This document shows positions 45,719-57,374 of a DNA stretch of 64,000 nt, in pieces. Position 1 is the stretch's first letter. Every line of letters starts with the position of its first letter. This DNA comes from Diospyros lotus. Lineage: Eukaryota > Streptophyta > Magnoliopsida > Ericales > Ebenaceae. Made by a program: the position numbers and the translations under genes. The notes beneath the pieces are model-generated. The model did not search any database. It saw only the letters and a program-made list of their open reading frames with translations, and was not told the origin of the DNA. The stretch covers positions 4,159,001 through 4,223,000 of the forward strand of contig NC_068350.1 in NCBI RefSeq assembly GCF_014633365.1, written 5' to 3'.

Positions 45719-45852
45719 CAGTGGCGGAGCCACGTTTTGGCTAGCTGAGGCCTAAGCCCTAGCTGATTTTTTTATTTTTTTTATTTTTTATATATATTAT
45801 TACAAATAATTATAATTTGATCCAGATTAAAATTCTTTCTTGACCCGCCACT
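45719..45852. mobile_element. Short MITE (134 bp) with 9 bp target duplication
   Basis: The ends are CAGTGGCGGAGCCAC and, reversed, AGTGGCGGGTCAAG. ACAACCTAG flanks both sides exactly (45710-45718 and 45853-45861). A 9 bp duplication points to a Mutator-like origin. The AGTGGCGGA end is common in plant genomes. Confidence 0.8.
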
Positions 45853-46328
45853 ACAACCTAGGTAGTAAGGGGTCATGCAACATCCTATAATATGCTAACT
45901 TTGTAGGATACTATAAGATAGTCCATGGAACACATCCTCGTTATTATTAACATGTCATTCACTCACTTGTGTAGTGAATTGAACTTGTTGGGAAGAAAGG
46001 AGAAGCTCAAGGCGGCATTGAGGCCAAGCTACGTGGGTGGGTGTAACTAGCTAGTGGTGCAGTAGAGCAGCGTCACTATAACGTTAGGGTTGAAGGTCTA
46101 CATGGTTTATGTTTTATTTTATTTTTTTGTATGGTAAATAAGCAAATTCATTACACAAAAATTGAAAGAATTAATCTGGAGCATACCCTGATAGAACACG
46201 TAAAAAGAGAAAACAACACAAAGCTGACACAACAAAAGAAAACAATAAAACACACAAAAAGCAGACAAGTTAACTATCCTGTTAACTCAGCCTATTTTTT
46301 CTTTTGATAATCTCATTTGTGTTGAGAC

Positions 46329-46710
46329 TAGAGATAGCAAATGGGTGAGTCGACCTGGCCCGGCCTACCTCCCGTTTGGCTCACCTATTTCGTGGGCCGA
46401 GTCGAATTTAGTCCTACGAGAGAAATAGGGCAGGCCGAACAATAAGAAATGAGGGCTCAGCACAACCTTATGACCCTTAATAAACTAGTCAAGACGGGAT
46501 GGGCTGACCAGAGTGCATAAATAAATATAAAAAATTTTTATTGAAAAATTTTTGATGCCAGGTTGAGCCGTGGATCATAAAGCACTACCAAATCCAACCC
46601 ATTTGTTATAGTGCCAGGTTGGCCCAACCCGTTTGTTTAATATCGGACTGAGTTGGGAGGCAAGCTAACTAGGCCGGCCCATGGGCCGCCAGAACCATTT
46701 GCCAACTCTG
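46329..46710. mobile_element. Non-autonomous hAT element with perfect 8 bp TSD
   Basis: The ends are TAGAGATAGCAAATGG and, reversed, CAGAGTTGGCAAATGG. GTTGAGAC flanks both sides exactly (46321-46328 and 46711-46718). Inside lie GC-rich words CCCGGCC, GGGCCG and GGCCGGCCC. Length 382 bp, no transposase. It ends 35 bp before the large hAT element. Confidence 0.8.
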
Positions 46711-47092
46711 GTTGAGACCTAAATTTTGGAAAACATCCATAGAATTAGACATGGCCAAAATTGAACCGGACCGGCGGTTCGAACCGGAACCGGACCGGCC
46801 GGAACCGGACCCGGAACCGGTCGAACCGGAACCGGACCGAACCGGCGAAATTCGGTTCGGTTCCGGTTCAAGGTTCCGGAGAACCGGAACCGCCGGTTCC
46901 GGTTCCGCGGAACCGGCCGTCCCCCCCCCCTCTTCCCCCGTGGCCCCCCCCGTGCGGCCTTGCACCCCCCCTCCCCCCCCTCCCCCAAAGGTCCAATTTT
47001 GGACCGTTGGCCCCCCCCCAACGGTCCAAAATTGGACCGTTGGCTGCCACCCCCAGCCAACTTTTTTTTTTTTTAAATTTTATAATTCCTAT

Positions 47093-47102
47093 CTATATAT
47101 AC
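47093..47102 (+). promoter_or_regulatory. Probable TATA box of the hAT transposase gene
   Basis: CTATATATAC about 240 bp before the start codon, followed by a (CT)n leader tract at 47134-47158. Confidence 0.4.
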
Positions 47103-47339
47103 CCCTCCCTCCCCCACTCATTTTTCACACTTTCTCTCTCTCTCTCTCTCTCTCTCTCAAGTCTCAAGCTATTATTCTCTCAATTTTGTCTCTCATTTAA
47201 TATTTTAATTTCAATTTCTTCAATCTTCTCATTTTGTTATTTATCAATTTATTCAATTATATTGTTAATTATTTATTACTTGTTACTATATTATTTTATC
47301 ATTATTATATTTTTTTATTATCATACTTTTTTCAAAAAA

Positions 47340-49364
47340 ATGGCAAGTGAAGGTAGAAATTTTGAAAATGTTGAGTTTGAAGCTCAAAATTTTCAAACAC
47401 AAGAGAGTGAAACTCAACAAAAGGGAGGTGGAAAAATTTCTACTTCTGATATTTTTAATATTCATTTCAAGAAAACACCAAAAGGAGATGGTAAATTTGA
47501 TGTATCTTGTAATTATTGTAATCAGGTATACAAATTCAAGCAAGGAGGTGGATATGGTACTTTCGCCCGACATTTGCAAACAAAGCACCCGCTCAAGGTT
47601 GAATTGAGCCGCGATCAAACACAAATATCCGGGTTTGCTACCTCTTCAAACTCTCCTCAATTATTTCATTATAATGAAGCTAATTGTAGGTCTGGTTTAG
47701 TTGAAATGGTAGCAATTGATCATTTATCTTTTAGTTTTGGTGAAAAATTAGGTTTTACTCGATTTTGTCAAAACTTTGTTAATCCTAGTTTTAAATCAAT
47801 TCCTAGAAATACTTTGAAAAGGAATTTGTTAAAATTGTTTAAAAACTCAAAAATTGAATTGATAACATATTTTCAAAACAATAATATTAATGTTTCTATT
47901 TGTAGTGATATTTGGAGTGATCATTGGCAAACTCATTCATATATGGGTATTACTTGTCATTGGATTGATGAAAATTATGTTTTACAAAAAAGAATTCTTG
48001 CGTATCGATGTTTTGATGAAAGTCATAATGCTGAAAATATTTGTAGATTAATTCAACAAATTTTACAAGAATATAGATTAGTTAATAGAATTTTTTCAAT
48101 TTCTTTTGATAATGCATCGGCTAATACTGCTTCTATTAATGAATTGAAAAGAATTTGCCAACCAAATTTTGGTGGAAGATTTTTTCAGGTTAGATGTGCA
48201 TGTCATGTTTTAAATTTATGTGTTCAAGATGGTATTAAGTCACTTAATTCTTATTTAGATCCAATTAGAAATGTTATTTCTTATATTTGGGTACACCCTC
48301 GAACTGCAAAAGCATGGGCACATTTTTGGACCTCCAATGGTCAAACCCCAAAACGTTTTTCAAAAGATGTCCCTACTCGTTGGAACTCAACTTTTAAATT
48401 ACTTAATCAATCTTTTGAATATAAAGATTTATTGTGTTCTTTTGCAGCAAATTATATTCCACAATATCCTATTTTTCCAACTATGTGGAATGTTTGTAGT
48501 TCAATTTTGAATATCTTACGAATTTTTAATGATGCTACTCATACACTTAGTAGTGTTTATAAACCAACTTCACATCAATTTTTAATAGAAGCAATGAATG
48601 TGGCCGGTGTATTAATGGAAGGAATTAATGTTGAAGAAATTTGTCATGCTGTTTTAGAAATGAGAGAAAAATGGTTACGTTATTATCAATTTATTCCTGA
48701 AATTTTTCTTGTTACTATGGTATTTGATCCTAGGTGTAAATTTGATGGTTTAATTGAGTGTTTGTCTAACTATTATTCGTTGTTAGGATTAGAAAATAAT
48801 GAAGAAATTGATGTGAATATTATAATTTCTAAGGTTAGAACTTTATGCAATCAATTATATGAAGCATATGTTATTGCTCCTAGTAGTGAAGAATCATTTC
48901 CATCCATGGCTCCGCATTCCTCTTCCTCCCAACCAATGAAATGAGGTCATAAATTTTTAGATCAAAGGAGGAAAAAACCTAGATTGAGCTCACATTCGGA
49001 GCTCGAAACTTATCTAACCACAGTTTTTGAGTTTGGTGATGATACAGGTTTAAATTTTGAAATTTTGGAGTGGTGGAAAAGGCACAAGGAGACATTTCCA
49101 ACTCTTGCAATTATTGCAAGTCAACTTCTTGCAGTTCCAGCTTCAACTGTAGCCGTTGAACAAACATTCAGTAGTGGAGGCAACATTTTGGACGAAAGAA
49201 GATCAAGATTGGCTCCAGAATCATTGGAAGCTCAAGTTTGCCTCGATGATTGGGAAAGAGCTAACATGCGACGTCAAGAAGAACTTATCCATTCATCATC
49301 ATCTGACGAATGGGTTAATGATGGTTCAACAACGGCGACTTCCGACTCCAATGAAGATGCGTAG
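47340..49364 (+). pseudogene. hAT transposase with one in-frame TGA (codon 535 of 675)
   Basis: The frame starts MASEGRNFENVEF. A BED zinc finger follows at residues 57-83 (C57, C60, H78, H83; CNYCNQVYKFKQGGGYGTFA). Then comes the RNase H-like catalytic region, with SICSDIWSDHW (first Asp), FSISFDNASAN (second Asp) and the motif WNSTFKLL. After the stop at 48942-48944 the same frame stays open to 49364 and encodes the C-terminal hAT dimerisation domain (ASQLLAVPASTVAVEQTFSS, NILDERRSRL). This is the layout of plant RICESLEEPER/hAT transposases, and about 675 codons is normal. The stop cuts off the dimerisation domain, so the product is probably inactive unless it is read through. It is continuous, without introns. 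It would bind the GAACCGG repeats in the arms. Confidence 0.9.
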
Positions 49365-49925
49365 GATCCAAGTCCATATTTTATTTTTTTTCACATTTGT
49401 AAAAATTAATTACTTGTATTACATTTTTGTTGTAATTATTTTTTAATGAAATTAAGTCTAATTCTATTTTTTATTTTTTATTTTTCACATTTGTAAAAAT
49501 TAATTACTTGTATTACATACTTGTTTAGTTGTTTTAATTATTTTTAATGAAATTATTACTTATATTTCTTCAATTTTTAGTAGTGTTTTTTTATTAAAAA
49601 TATGGTTGAGAATATTTATATTTACAATTACATTTAACAATTAAAAATCGAAACCAAACCGAACCAAACAACGGAACAAGGACCAAAATTGAATACAACA
49701 ATATTTAAAAAAAATTAAAAAAATTCGGTTTGAACCGGAACCGGAACCGTTGACCGAACCGGCTCAAACCGTTGACCGAACCGGTCCAAACCGTTGACCG
49801 AACCGGCACGAACTGGAACCGAAACCGAACCGTCCCAAACCGCCCTCTGGCGATTCGGTTCAGGTTCAAAGATTTTTTGAACCGGAACCGGCGGTTCATG
49901 AACCGTGGCCATGTCTACATAGAAT

Positions 49926-50950
49926 GCAAGCTGGATATTTCATGAGAATTAAACATTGCATTAATCGAATTATCTATGTCAAGATTTTCCAAATGACAAT
50001 CTTGGGAATTCGAGCCACTAACTGAAAGGATATATATTTTGATCTTCTTGCATTAAAAAACAGACCCTGTTAGCCCTCATGAACACCTACTTGACTAAGG
50101 AGATAATGGCCGACACTCGACTTTGAAGGAACAGGGATGGGAGAAGACCCACCATCCACTAGTCCCTTACTAGTAGGAGCACATTGAGACCCAATGGGTT
50201 TTGGAACAATTAAGGCTAATTTTATTTCTATAAATTAGTTAAAAATGAAAATACCATATTTATCCTTGAATAAAGAAAGTAGTGCTAATTGATGATTTGA
50301 GAGGGGAAAAAAAACTGTAATTACTAACCTTGATTAGACTGTAAACCTAAGTAAAATCTTAATTTATCTTTAATTTAAGTAAAATCCTTGAATAAAATGG
50401 GAATTTTCTTTTATTTAAAATTCATTAAAGTCGGACTTCCCCACCCCCCCACCCCCCTCTATTTTCCCTTCTTAAATCACCAATTGGAGCCATTTTCCTT
50501 CACTTAACGTAGGTTTGGTATTTTTTTATTTTTAATTAATTTATTATAATAATAAAATTTAATATTAATTGAAAATTTGTGATTATTGTCATTTTTCAAC
50601 GTACATACAAATTTAATTTTCCATAAGATCCAAAATTAAGTGTGGAGTGTTACAAATTTTAAAAGAATTGAACACATTTTAGTGTTTTCATTAGAGTTGG
50701 CATTACATTGATGTTGATGATTCCCTTAATAATTTCCAGCTCTCGTATAGATTAGGGACCAACCAACACCATATATCTAATTTTCACTACTATTTTCGGA
50801 TTAATGGGGACAATTGAGGACTGTTTGCATTTACCTTCTACCACCACAAATTAACACATTAATCACATGATTTAACTAATTAAGCATAAATAAATGATAA
50901 AAGACTAAAATATATAAAAGAAAGTACGTAATCATATATATAAGAGCTAG
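49926..50950. other. Intergenic DNA, nothing recognised
   Basis: AT-rich, with a C-run patch at 50441-50457. No gene or clear transposon end. Confidence 0.6.
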
Positions 50951-51270
50951 TGTTGGAAAACCAAAGAATATAAACAACGAAAGAAAAAATATAATTGAGA
51001 AAAAATCAAATCTATTTCACTAAAATAAAATTCTACAGAAGAATTTACATAAACGAAATTAATTCTCTATTTACAAAAATTCTCAATCTTTCTAGATACG
51101 CTCTAGTTTGGGAATTCTCTTAAATTGGGATAATACCATACACAAGAACGGAGAAGCTATTTATAAGGGAGACTTACTGATGCCAAATTAATTAATTATG
51201 CTAAGGCAGGACTTGATTTTCAAATCAGATTCAGGTCAAACGCGACCACTCACTCACATGGTTTAAATCA
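50951..51270 (-). repeat. Possible solo LTR
   Basis: It begins TGTTGGAAAACC on plus (so a minus-strand LTR would end ...CCAACA). On the minus strand it carries a TATA box, TTATAAATAGC (about 51159-51169 on plus), in LTR-like context. The other end is not fixed and no PBS or coding part is present. Confidence 0.3.
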
Positions 51271-51878
51271 GGACATTTTTCTCTCTATATATAATATACA
51301 AACAATGCAATTAATTAATGCCGTTTAAAGAAGGTATTTAGATAAATAATTAATTGTTAAACCGTGGGAATTAAGCGTTATTATGAAGCATTCTTGAGAA
51401 GTTCAATGATTCATTTAATTGTGGAATAATAATATCTTATGATTTATATGCTGGATTAATTAAAAAAAAGTATGATTATTATTATTAAACTAATTAATGC
51501 GCTTGCTTAATTTCAAACATAAAAGAAGGCACTTGGGGTCAGGTGGGTAGGTACGTATATAAAATGAATTTTACATTCCTTGACACGTGTGACATTTTTT
51601 TCAAAAGATTGAAAGACACGTGGCAAAAAAAAATATTTGATCAGGGTTGAAGGCCAGGCCATGACTGAAGAAGCCAACGTTCGAAATTCTGTATGCACGG
51701 CGGTAACAGATAATAATGAAAAAAAAAAAAAGATGCCCGCTAGCTAGCCGGATTTTATTTTATTTTTCCAATTTATGTGTCCAGCTTTCTATATATAAAT
51801 AATAATAAGCCCACGTTCAAAAGCTCTGTGGTCTGAGTTGTTGCCATCTCCTTTATCTCTCTGCACTAATTCTCGAGA
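51271..51878. other. Upstream region of the GDSL lipase gene
   Basis: AT-rich DNA. A CTATATATAAATAATA stretch at 51789-51804 is a likely TATA region, about 75-90 bp before the start codon. Confidence 0.45.
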
Positions 51879-54823
51879 ATGGAGGGGCAGAAGCTCATTG
51901 TCTTCCTCTCCTTCTTCTGTCTTCTCCTCTTCTCTTTTCTACCAGGTAATTAACTATGCGTAGAGCTTGCAGACTTGCAGTTTGTTTGTTCGTTCGTTCG
52001 TTTTACTGTTGAATTGTTATCTGTAGGCTAATAATTTGTACCAAGTTCATATGTATATATAGGTGGGCAAGCTTCTTCTCACGCCGCCGCCCATGGCGGC
52101 CGCCTTCACCGTTTTCATCCAAAAAAGATCTTTGTGTTCGGCGACTCCTACTCCGACACAGGCAACACCCCAAAATCTGACTCCAGCGCCTGGAAGGTTC
52201 CCTACGGCACCACCTTTCCCGGAAAACCAGCAGGCCGTTTCTCCGACGGTCGTATTCTCATCGATCTCCTCGGTACTCCCCCTGCCTGCCTCTCTCTCTC
52301 TCTCTCTGTCAAGAAATTATTTTGACGCCTCGTACTCACAACATTTGTTTCTTTCTCGTCTGTTCGTACAAAACTTCGAATAATTACCGAATCTGGTTTG
52401 GATGCAGCAAGGGCGTTGGGGTTGAGGTCTCCGGTTCCGTACAAATGGATGAAGTACGCACCGGATAGGTTGTTGAAGTACGGGATGAACTTCGCGCATG
52501 GCGGGACCGGCGTGTTTGAAACACTGAGTACCGGGCCGAACTTGACGGCGCAGATCCATCAACTGAGCTCGCTCGTGAATAATGGTTCTGTCTTCACAAC
52601 GGAGGACTTGCAATCGGCGTTGGCTCTCGTCACCGTCGCCGGCAACGATTACAGTGCTTACCTCGCCAAAGGCGGCTCTCTTCAGGTACACATAAACATA
52701 ATGAATTACTCATTTAAAATAAGAATATGCTTGGTTGGTTCAGATCCATCGCTCTAATTAAGTTATGGCTCTGGATCCCAAATAAAATATATAATAATCT
52801 GTCAAGTTACAAGTAAACTGGATGAAGAAGCCAAATCATCATGTATATATACATATTTATATATATATTATATTTCTTGAGACACTTCTATAAGCTTCAT
52901 TATATAATTATCTTAATTAAACACTCGAATGATGTGACTGGAATGGATTCTTGTTGAAGGATGTATACCAAATGCAAGAGCATATTTCTTATGAATAAAA
53001 TATTCATGCAGTTTTATAAATGAATTAATATTTAAGTACTGATCTGAGTTCTTAAAATGAGCTAGGTTGTCCATCTCACAGGTGTCCATATTATAATTCA
53101 ATTTTATATAAATAAACACGAAGATGTTATATCATTTCTAAATATTACATTTTATATAGAAAAATCTATTTATAATGTACTATTATAAAAAGAAATCACA
53201 ACGTGGGTTTTAGCAGCTGTATTTTCCCCTTCAAGAAATCAATATTTGTCTTTTTATGGGATTCATGGCTCTCCAATGATGGAACATGTTGTCAGCTATA
53301 TATATATATATAAGCCAAACAATATTGTGAGGTATATTTCGTAACAATTTTTTATTTTTATTATAATTTCAGTCTCTTTTCTTTGTCCATCATATTCTAT
53401 TAAAGAAAAATCACATAAGATATACATTAATATAAAATTTAAAACCACTTTATATTATGGGATTTATGTTAATTTTAATATTATCAAAACTAATTCAGAT
53501 TTATGTTATTAATGACTTGTAGTGTAATTTTCCCTATACATGCATGTGTGTGTGTGTGTGTGCCTATATATATACATATAAGGGAATGTGGTTTCCTGAC
53601 TGATAAGATATGTGTATTTGGACTTTTCTATCTTTCTGTCATGAGATAAAGATTTGTTACAGAGGTTTTGGATCTTACGATGAGTCATAGCTAGCTCCTC
53701 TAAATAATTATAATATTGTAGGAAGCGTTTGGTGGCGCACATATATACATATGATACCATTTCTACCTAATGATGCCCTAATTAATAGCATTTTAATAAG
53801 TAATTCTACGTCTTGGAAAGACTGACTTGTAATTATAACTTCGATAAGGTTAACATCACAATAATGTTGAACATGCATGTATAACATCACAATAATGTTG
53901 AGCATGTAGGTTAAGCAGCACCACATGCATGGATCCACGTTGCTGTTTATTTATTTTGGATTAGATTGTATATGATAATGATTTAGACGCTGATCTTAAT
54001 CAACTTTCAGTATTGATTGGATCAGAGATTTAACAATAGAATGAAAATGAATGGAGTGATCAGAGTATATAATTAATAGGTGACAAATTAATAACCATTA
54101 ATTAACAAATGATGAAACGAGCTAGGAAAAGAAGAAAACCCGCCATCTCAATGATTGGTTTGATGGACGGCTGAGGTTAACTTGCAGGACTTGCCACCCT
54201 TCATAACGAGCGTAGTCAATCAGCTGGCCGTCAACTTAAAAAGCATCCACGCCATGGGACTGAAGAGGGTGGCGGTCGGAGCTCTGCAGCCGCTCGGTTG
54301 TCTCCCCACCATCACATTCGCCAATTCTTTCCAACAATGCAACTCCACCGTCAACGCCGCCGTCGACTTCCACAACAGCCTGTTACAGCAAGCCGTCGCC
54401 AAGCTCAACAACGACAGCCACAGCAACTCATCTTACTTCATCATTGATCTCCATAGCCCATTCATCTCCGTCCTCAACAAAACAGGTCCGTTCATACATA
54501 TCTACGTGTCTATCACCTCATGTCATGCACTGGACCTAGGTCTTAAATATTGTTAATTAGTCATGTTCTTCCTTTTAATGAAATACATATATGTGTTTGT
54601 TTCAGGAAATGGGGACGATCAGTTTGAGACGCCATTGAAGCCGTGCTGCTTGGGCGTAAGCGCCGAGTACAGCTGCGGCAGCGTGGACAAGGAAGGAGCC
54701 AAGATGTACAGAGAGTGTAGTAACCCTGAAGCCGCCTTCTTCTGGGACCTGTTTCATCCAACCCAAGCTGGATGGAATGCTGTGTTTCAGCTTCTCAAAT
54801 CCAATCTTCTTGGACGAATTTAA
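51879..54823 (+). CDS. GDSL esterase/lipase, five exons, 356 aa
   Basis: Exons 51879-51945, 52063-52272, 52408-52685, 54188-54485 and 54606-54823 join in phase (1071 nt) with GT..AG borders. Residues 1 to about 26 form a secretion signal (MEGQKLIVFLSFFCLLLFSF). The SGNH blocks are all present: block I FVFGDSYSDTGNT with nucleophile Ser51; block II FAHGGTGVF with the oxyanion Gly; block III VAGNDY with Asn; block V FFWDLFHPTQAGW with catalytic Asp332 and His335. The sequence is closest in style to the Arabidopsis At5g03610-like GDSL subgroup (CCLG...YSCGSVDKEGAKMYRECSNP). It should be a secreted esterase; the substrate is unknown. Intron 3 is long (1.5 kb) and AT-rich, with (TA)n and (GT)n runs. 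Two 3' fragments of related copies lie downstream at 59455 and 62430. An AATAAA at 54939 may be the poly(A) signal. Confidence 0.95.
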
Positions 54824-55776
54824 CCAGTTGCCCTAATTTCCTTAATATGTTTCATCCCATTTGCCACTATTTTAATTTGCAATAATTCATGTTGGGCATT
54901 TCGCCTTCTCTGTGTAACATGTTGAATAACTCTTTAAATAAAGGATAAATATCAACAAAATGTAATTCCATGTTAGTTAAGGGTAGGCACCTAATGGTCT
55001 GGCTCGCTGTGACATTCCTTCACAAAATTAATTAAAATAGACACAATTAAATTGGACCTGATTATATAAATGGGTAGGCCAAATAAAAATTCTTAAGCCC
55101 CCCGGCGATACTCTATGCATTTTAAAGCCCACAAATGGACTGACTAGAGACTTGAGTTGGTCCAATGTAAATTATATACAGCGTTAACCCAATTTAATGG
55201 TGGACATAAATTATATAAGTAAACTTTGAGTTTGCCTAATTAACTTTAGTTAGATTTAAGTGTGGTTTAGGGAAATAAATAATTTTATTTTTGAAAAACA
55301 AAATGTTTTAAAAAATCATAAAAAAAACTAATTAAATAGGATGAATAAAACACAAGAGATGCTCTGTGCCGGCACATCATACGGTGGTGTCACATTTTCA
55401 TTAGAGAAAATATTAGACAGAGAAAATAATAACACATAGTCTCTTTAGTCTTCTCTAATGAGATGCCATATAACATATGGTACCATTATCAATCATAACT
55501 CATAATATTATTCTATTATTTAATATGCATCTATATGTCATATTAATGCATAATTTTTCTTTTGTGTTATCTGTTTTTTCAAAAAAATATTTAACCATTA
55601 ATAAAGATTGATACTTTGAGTCGCATGTATAATTTTATTAGTTTTAAATCATTAATTATCCAATAAATTATTTAAAAATTTAAAATAAAATACAACAAAT
55701 TAATGTATTTTGTCATTAATTAAACAAAATATATTTATTGTTACTCTCAATTTAAATATTTTTTGAAATAACTATT
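54824..55776. other. Intergenic DNA, nothing recognised
   Basis: 3' flank of the lipase gene, then AT-rich DNA. Words such as GGGTAGGC, AAGCCC and GGCTCGC at 54980-55150 may be left from an old hAT-like element, but no ends could be fixed. Confidence 0.5.
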
Positions 55777-57371
55777 CACTACAAAAAACGCAGACCGTTT
55801 AGCGGCGATTTTCATCAAACATTGGAATAACCGTCGCTAATTTTAAATTTTGCAGCGGTTTTAAAAACGGTCGCTAAATAAGTAATTTAGCGGCGATTAC
55901 GATAATATTTAGTGGCAGTTTTGAAATCGCTGCTAAAATTAAAATTTTATTTTTTAAAATTTTTAAAAATCGTCGCTAAAATTAAAAAAAAATTAAATTG
56001 TTAATTTTAGCGACGGTTTTGAAACTGTCGCTAAAATAAAACAATTTATTTTTTTAAGGCCCGCACAAGCCAGCCCGCCCCGCTCTTGTGCCCCACGTGG
56101 CGATGCTGAAAATTAAATCCCAACATGCTCTCTCCAAGTTTCGAACCCAAGACCTCTTGTACGCGCCCGCGCATGTGAACCGCCTGATCTGCGAAGAATT
56201 CCTTAACATATATGCACATATATATATATATATATATATTATATACTAATCTAACAACTAATTTTCAGAATTATATTTTATATTTTTTAATATATATTAA
56301 AAATATTTATTAATTAATTATTTTTAAAAGAATAATAGAATAAATTAAAAATAAATTAATTGAGTTAAATTAAATAAATTAATTTATTAAAAATAAAAAG
56401 AAGATTTTATATATTTTTTAAAAATTATTAAAATTTTATATATTAATTTTTTTTTAATTTTTTTTATTTTTAATTATATTTTTAATGAATTTTGCTATTA
56501 ATTTAAATGTAATTTTATATTTATTTTTAATATTTTATATTTATTTAATTTTTAATTATTTTCTTAAGCAAAATTTAATTTTTTTAATAAAAATAATGAA
56601 TTTTAATATTTCAAATTTTTATTTAATTTTAATTTTTTTTTTTCAATTTAGCAGTGGTTTTAGAAAATCGCTGCTAAATTTAATTTTTTAATAAATTATT
56701 TTATTTTATTTTTATTTTTAAATTATTTAATTTTTTTAAATTTAGCCACAGTTTCTCAAAAATCGCTGCTAAATTTAATATTTTTTGAATATTACGGCGA
56801 TTTTCTAAAATTGTCACTAAATTTAATTTTTTAATGAATTATTTAATTTTATTTTTAATTTTGAATTATTTAATTTTTTAAAATTTAGCTGCGATTTCTC
56901 AAAAATTGCCGTTAAATTTAATATTTTCTGAACTTTGCGGTGGTTTTTAAAAATCGTCGCAAATGTTAATTTAATTTTAATTTTAAATTATTTAATTTTA
57001 ATTTTAAATTATTTAATTTTTTTTAAATTTAGCGACAATTTTTTAAAAACCACTGCTTAAATTTAATTTTTTTTGAATTTTGCAGCGATTTTTGAAAATA
57101 GCCACAAATGTTAATTTAATTTTAATTTTAATTTTAATATTTTTTTTTAATTTAGCGATGATAGAAACCGTCGCGAAAAAGATTTTAATTTTTTTATTAT
57201 TTAATTTTGTTTTAAATTTAGCTACGATTTCTTGAAAACTACTGCAAAAAAAACATGTTTTACTGAATTTTGTGACGATTTTATGAAATTGCCGCAAAAT
57301 ACCATATTTTGCGGTGGTTTTTATAATCGTCGCAAAAAAATCACTACAAAAATCAATTTTTTTTTGTAGTG
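55777..57371. mobile_element. Non-autonomous CACTA element, 1.6 kb, with 3 bp TSD
   Basis: The ends are CACTACAAAAAACG and, reversed, CACTACAAAAAAAAAT. ATT flanks both sides (55774-55776 and 57372-57374). Both arms are built of many copies, on both strands, of TTTAGCGGCGATTTT-like words (AAAATCGCCGCTAAA and variants), the subterminal repeats of CACTA elements. At 57341-57354 a second CACTACAAAAATC lies just inside the right end. No transposase is coded. A GC-rich insert at 56058-56210 contains GGTTCGAA on the minus strand, which recalls a Pol III B box, and is followed by (TA)n. Confidence 0.9.
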
Positions 57372-57374
57372 ATT

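Larger units (their letters stand above)
46746..49917 (+). mobile_element. hAT element, complete ends, near-intact transposase
   Basis: The ends are perfect 12 bp inverted repeats TAGACATGGCCA (46746-46757 and 49906-49917). An exact 8 bp target duplication, CATAGAAT, lies on both sides (46738-46745 and 49918-49925). Both arms are packed with AACCGGAACCGG-type words, likely transposase binding sites. The element is 3172 bp and holds one gene, a hAT transposase with a single in-frame stop. The exact duplication and ends imply a fairly recent insertion. Confidence 0.95.

Noticed and set aside
46761..47339. In-frame extension upstream of the hAT transposase ATG
   Set aside because: It starts at a TTG inside the terminal repeat region and encodes only low-complexity Asn-Arg-Thr and Pro runs; the ATG at 47340 gives a normal start.
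56100..56170. tRNA gene in the CACTA insert
   Set aside because: Only a B-box-like word is present; no acceptor stem or anticodon arm could be drawn.
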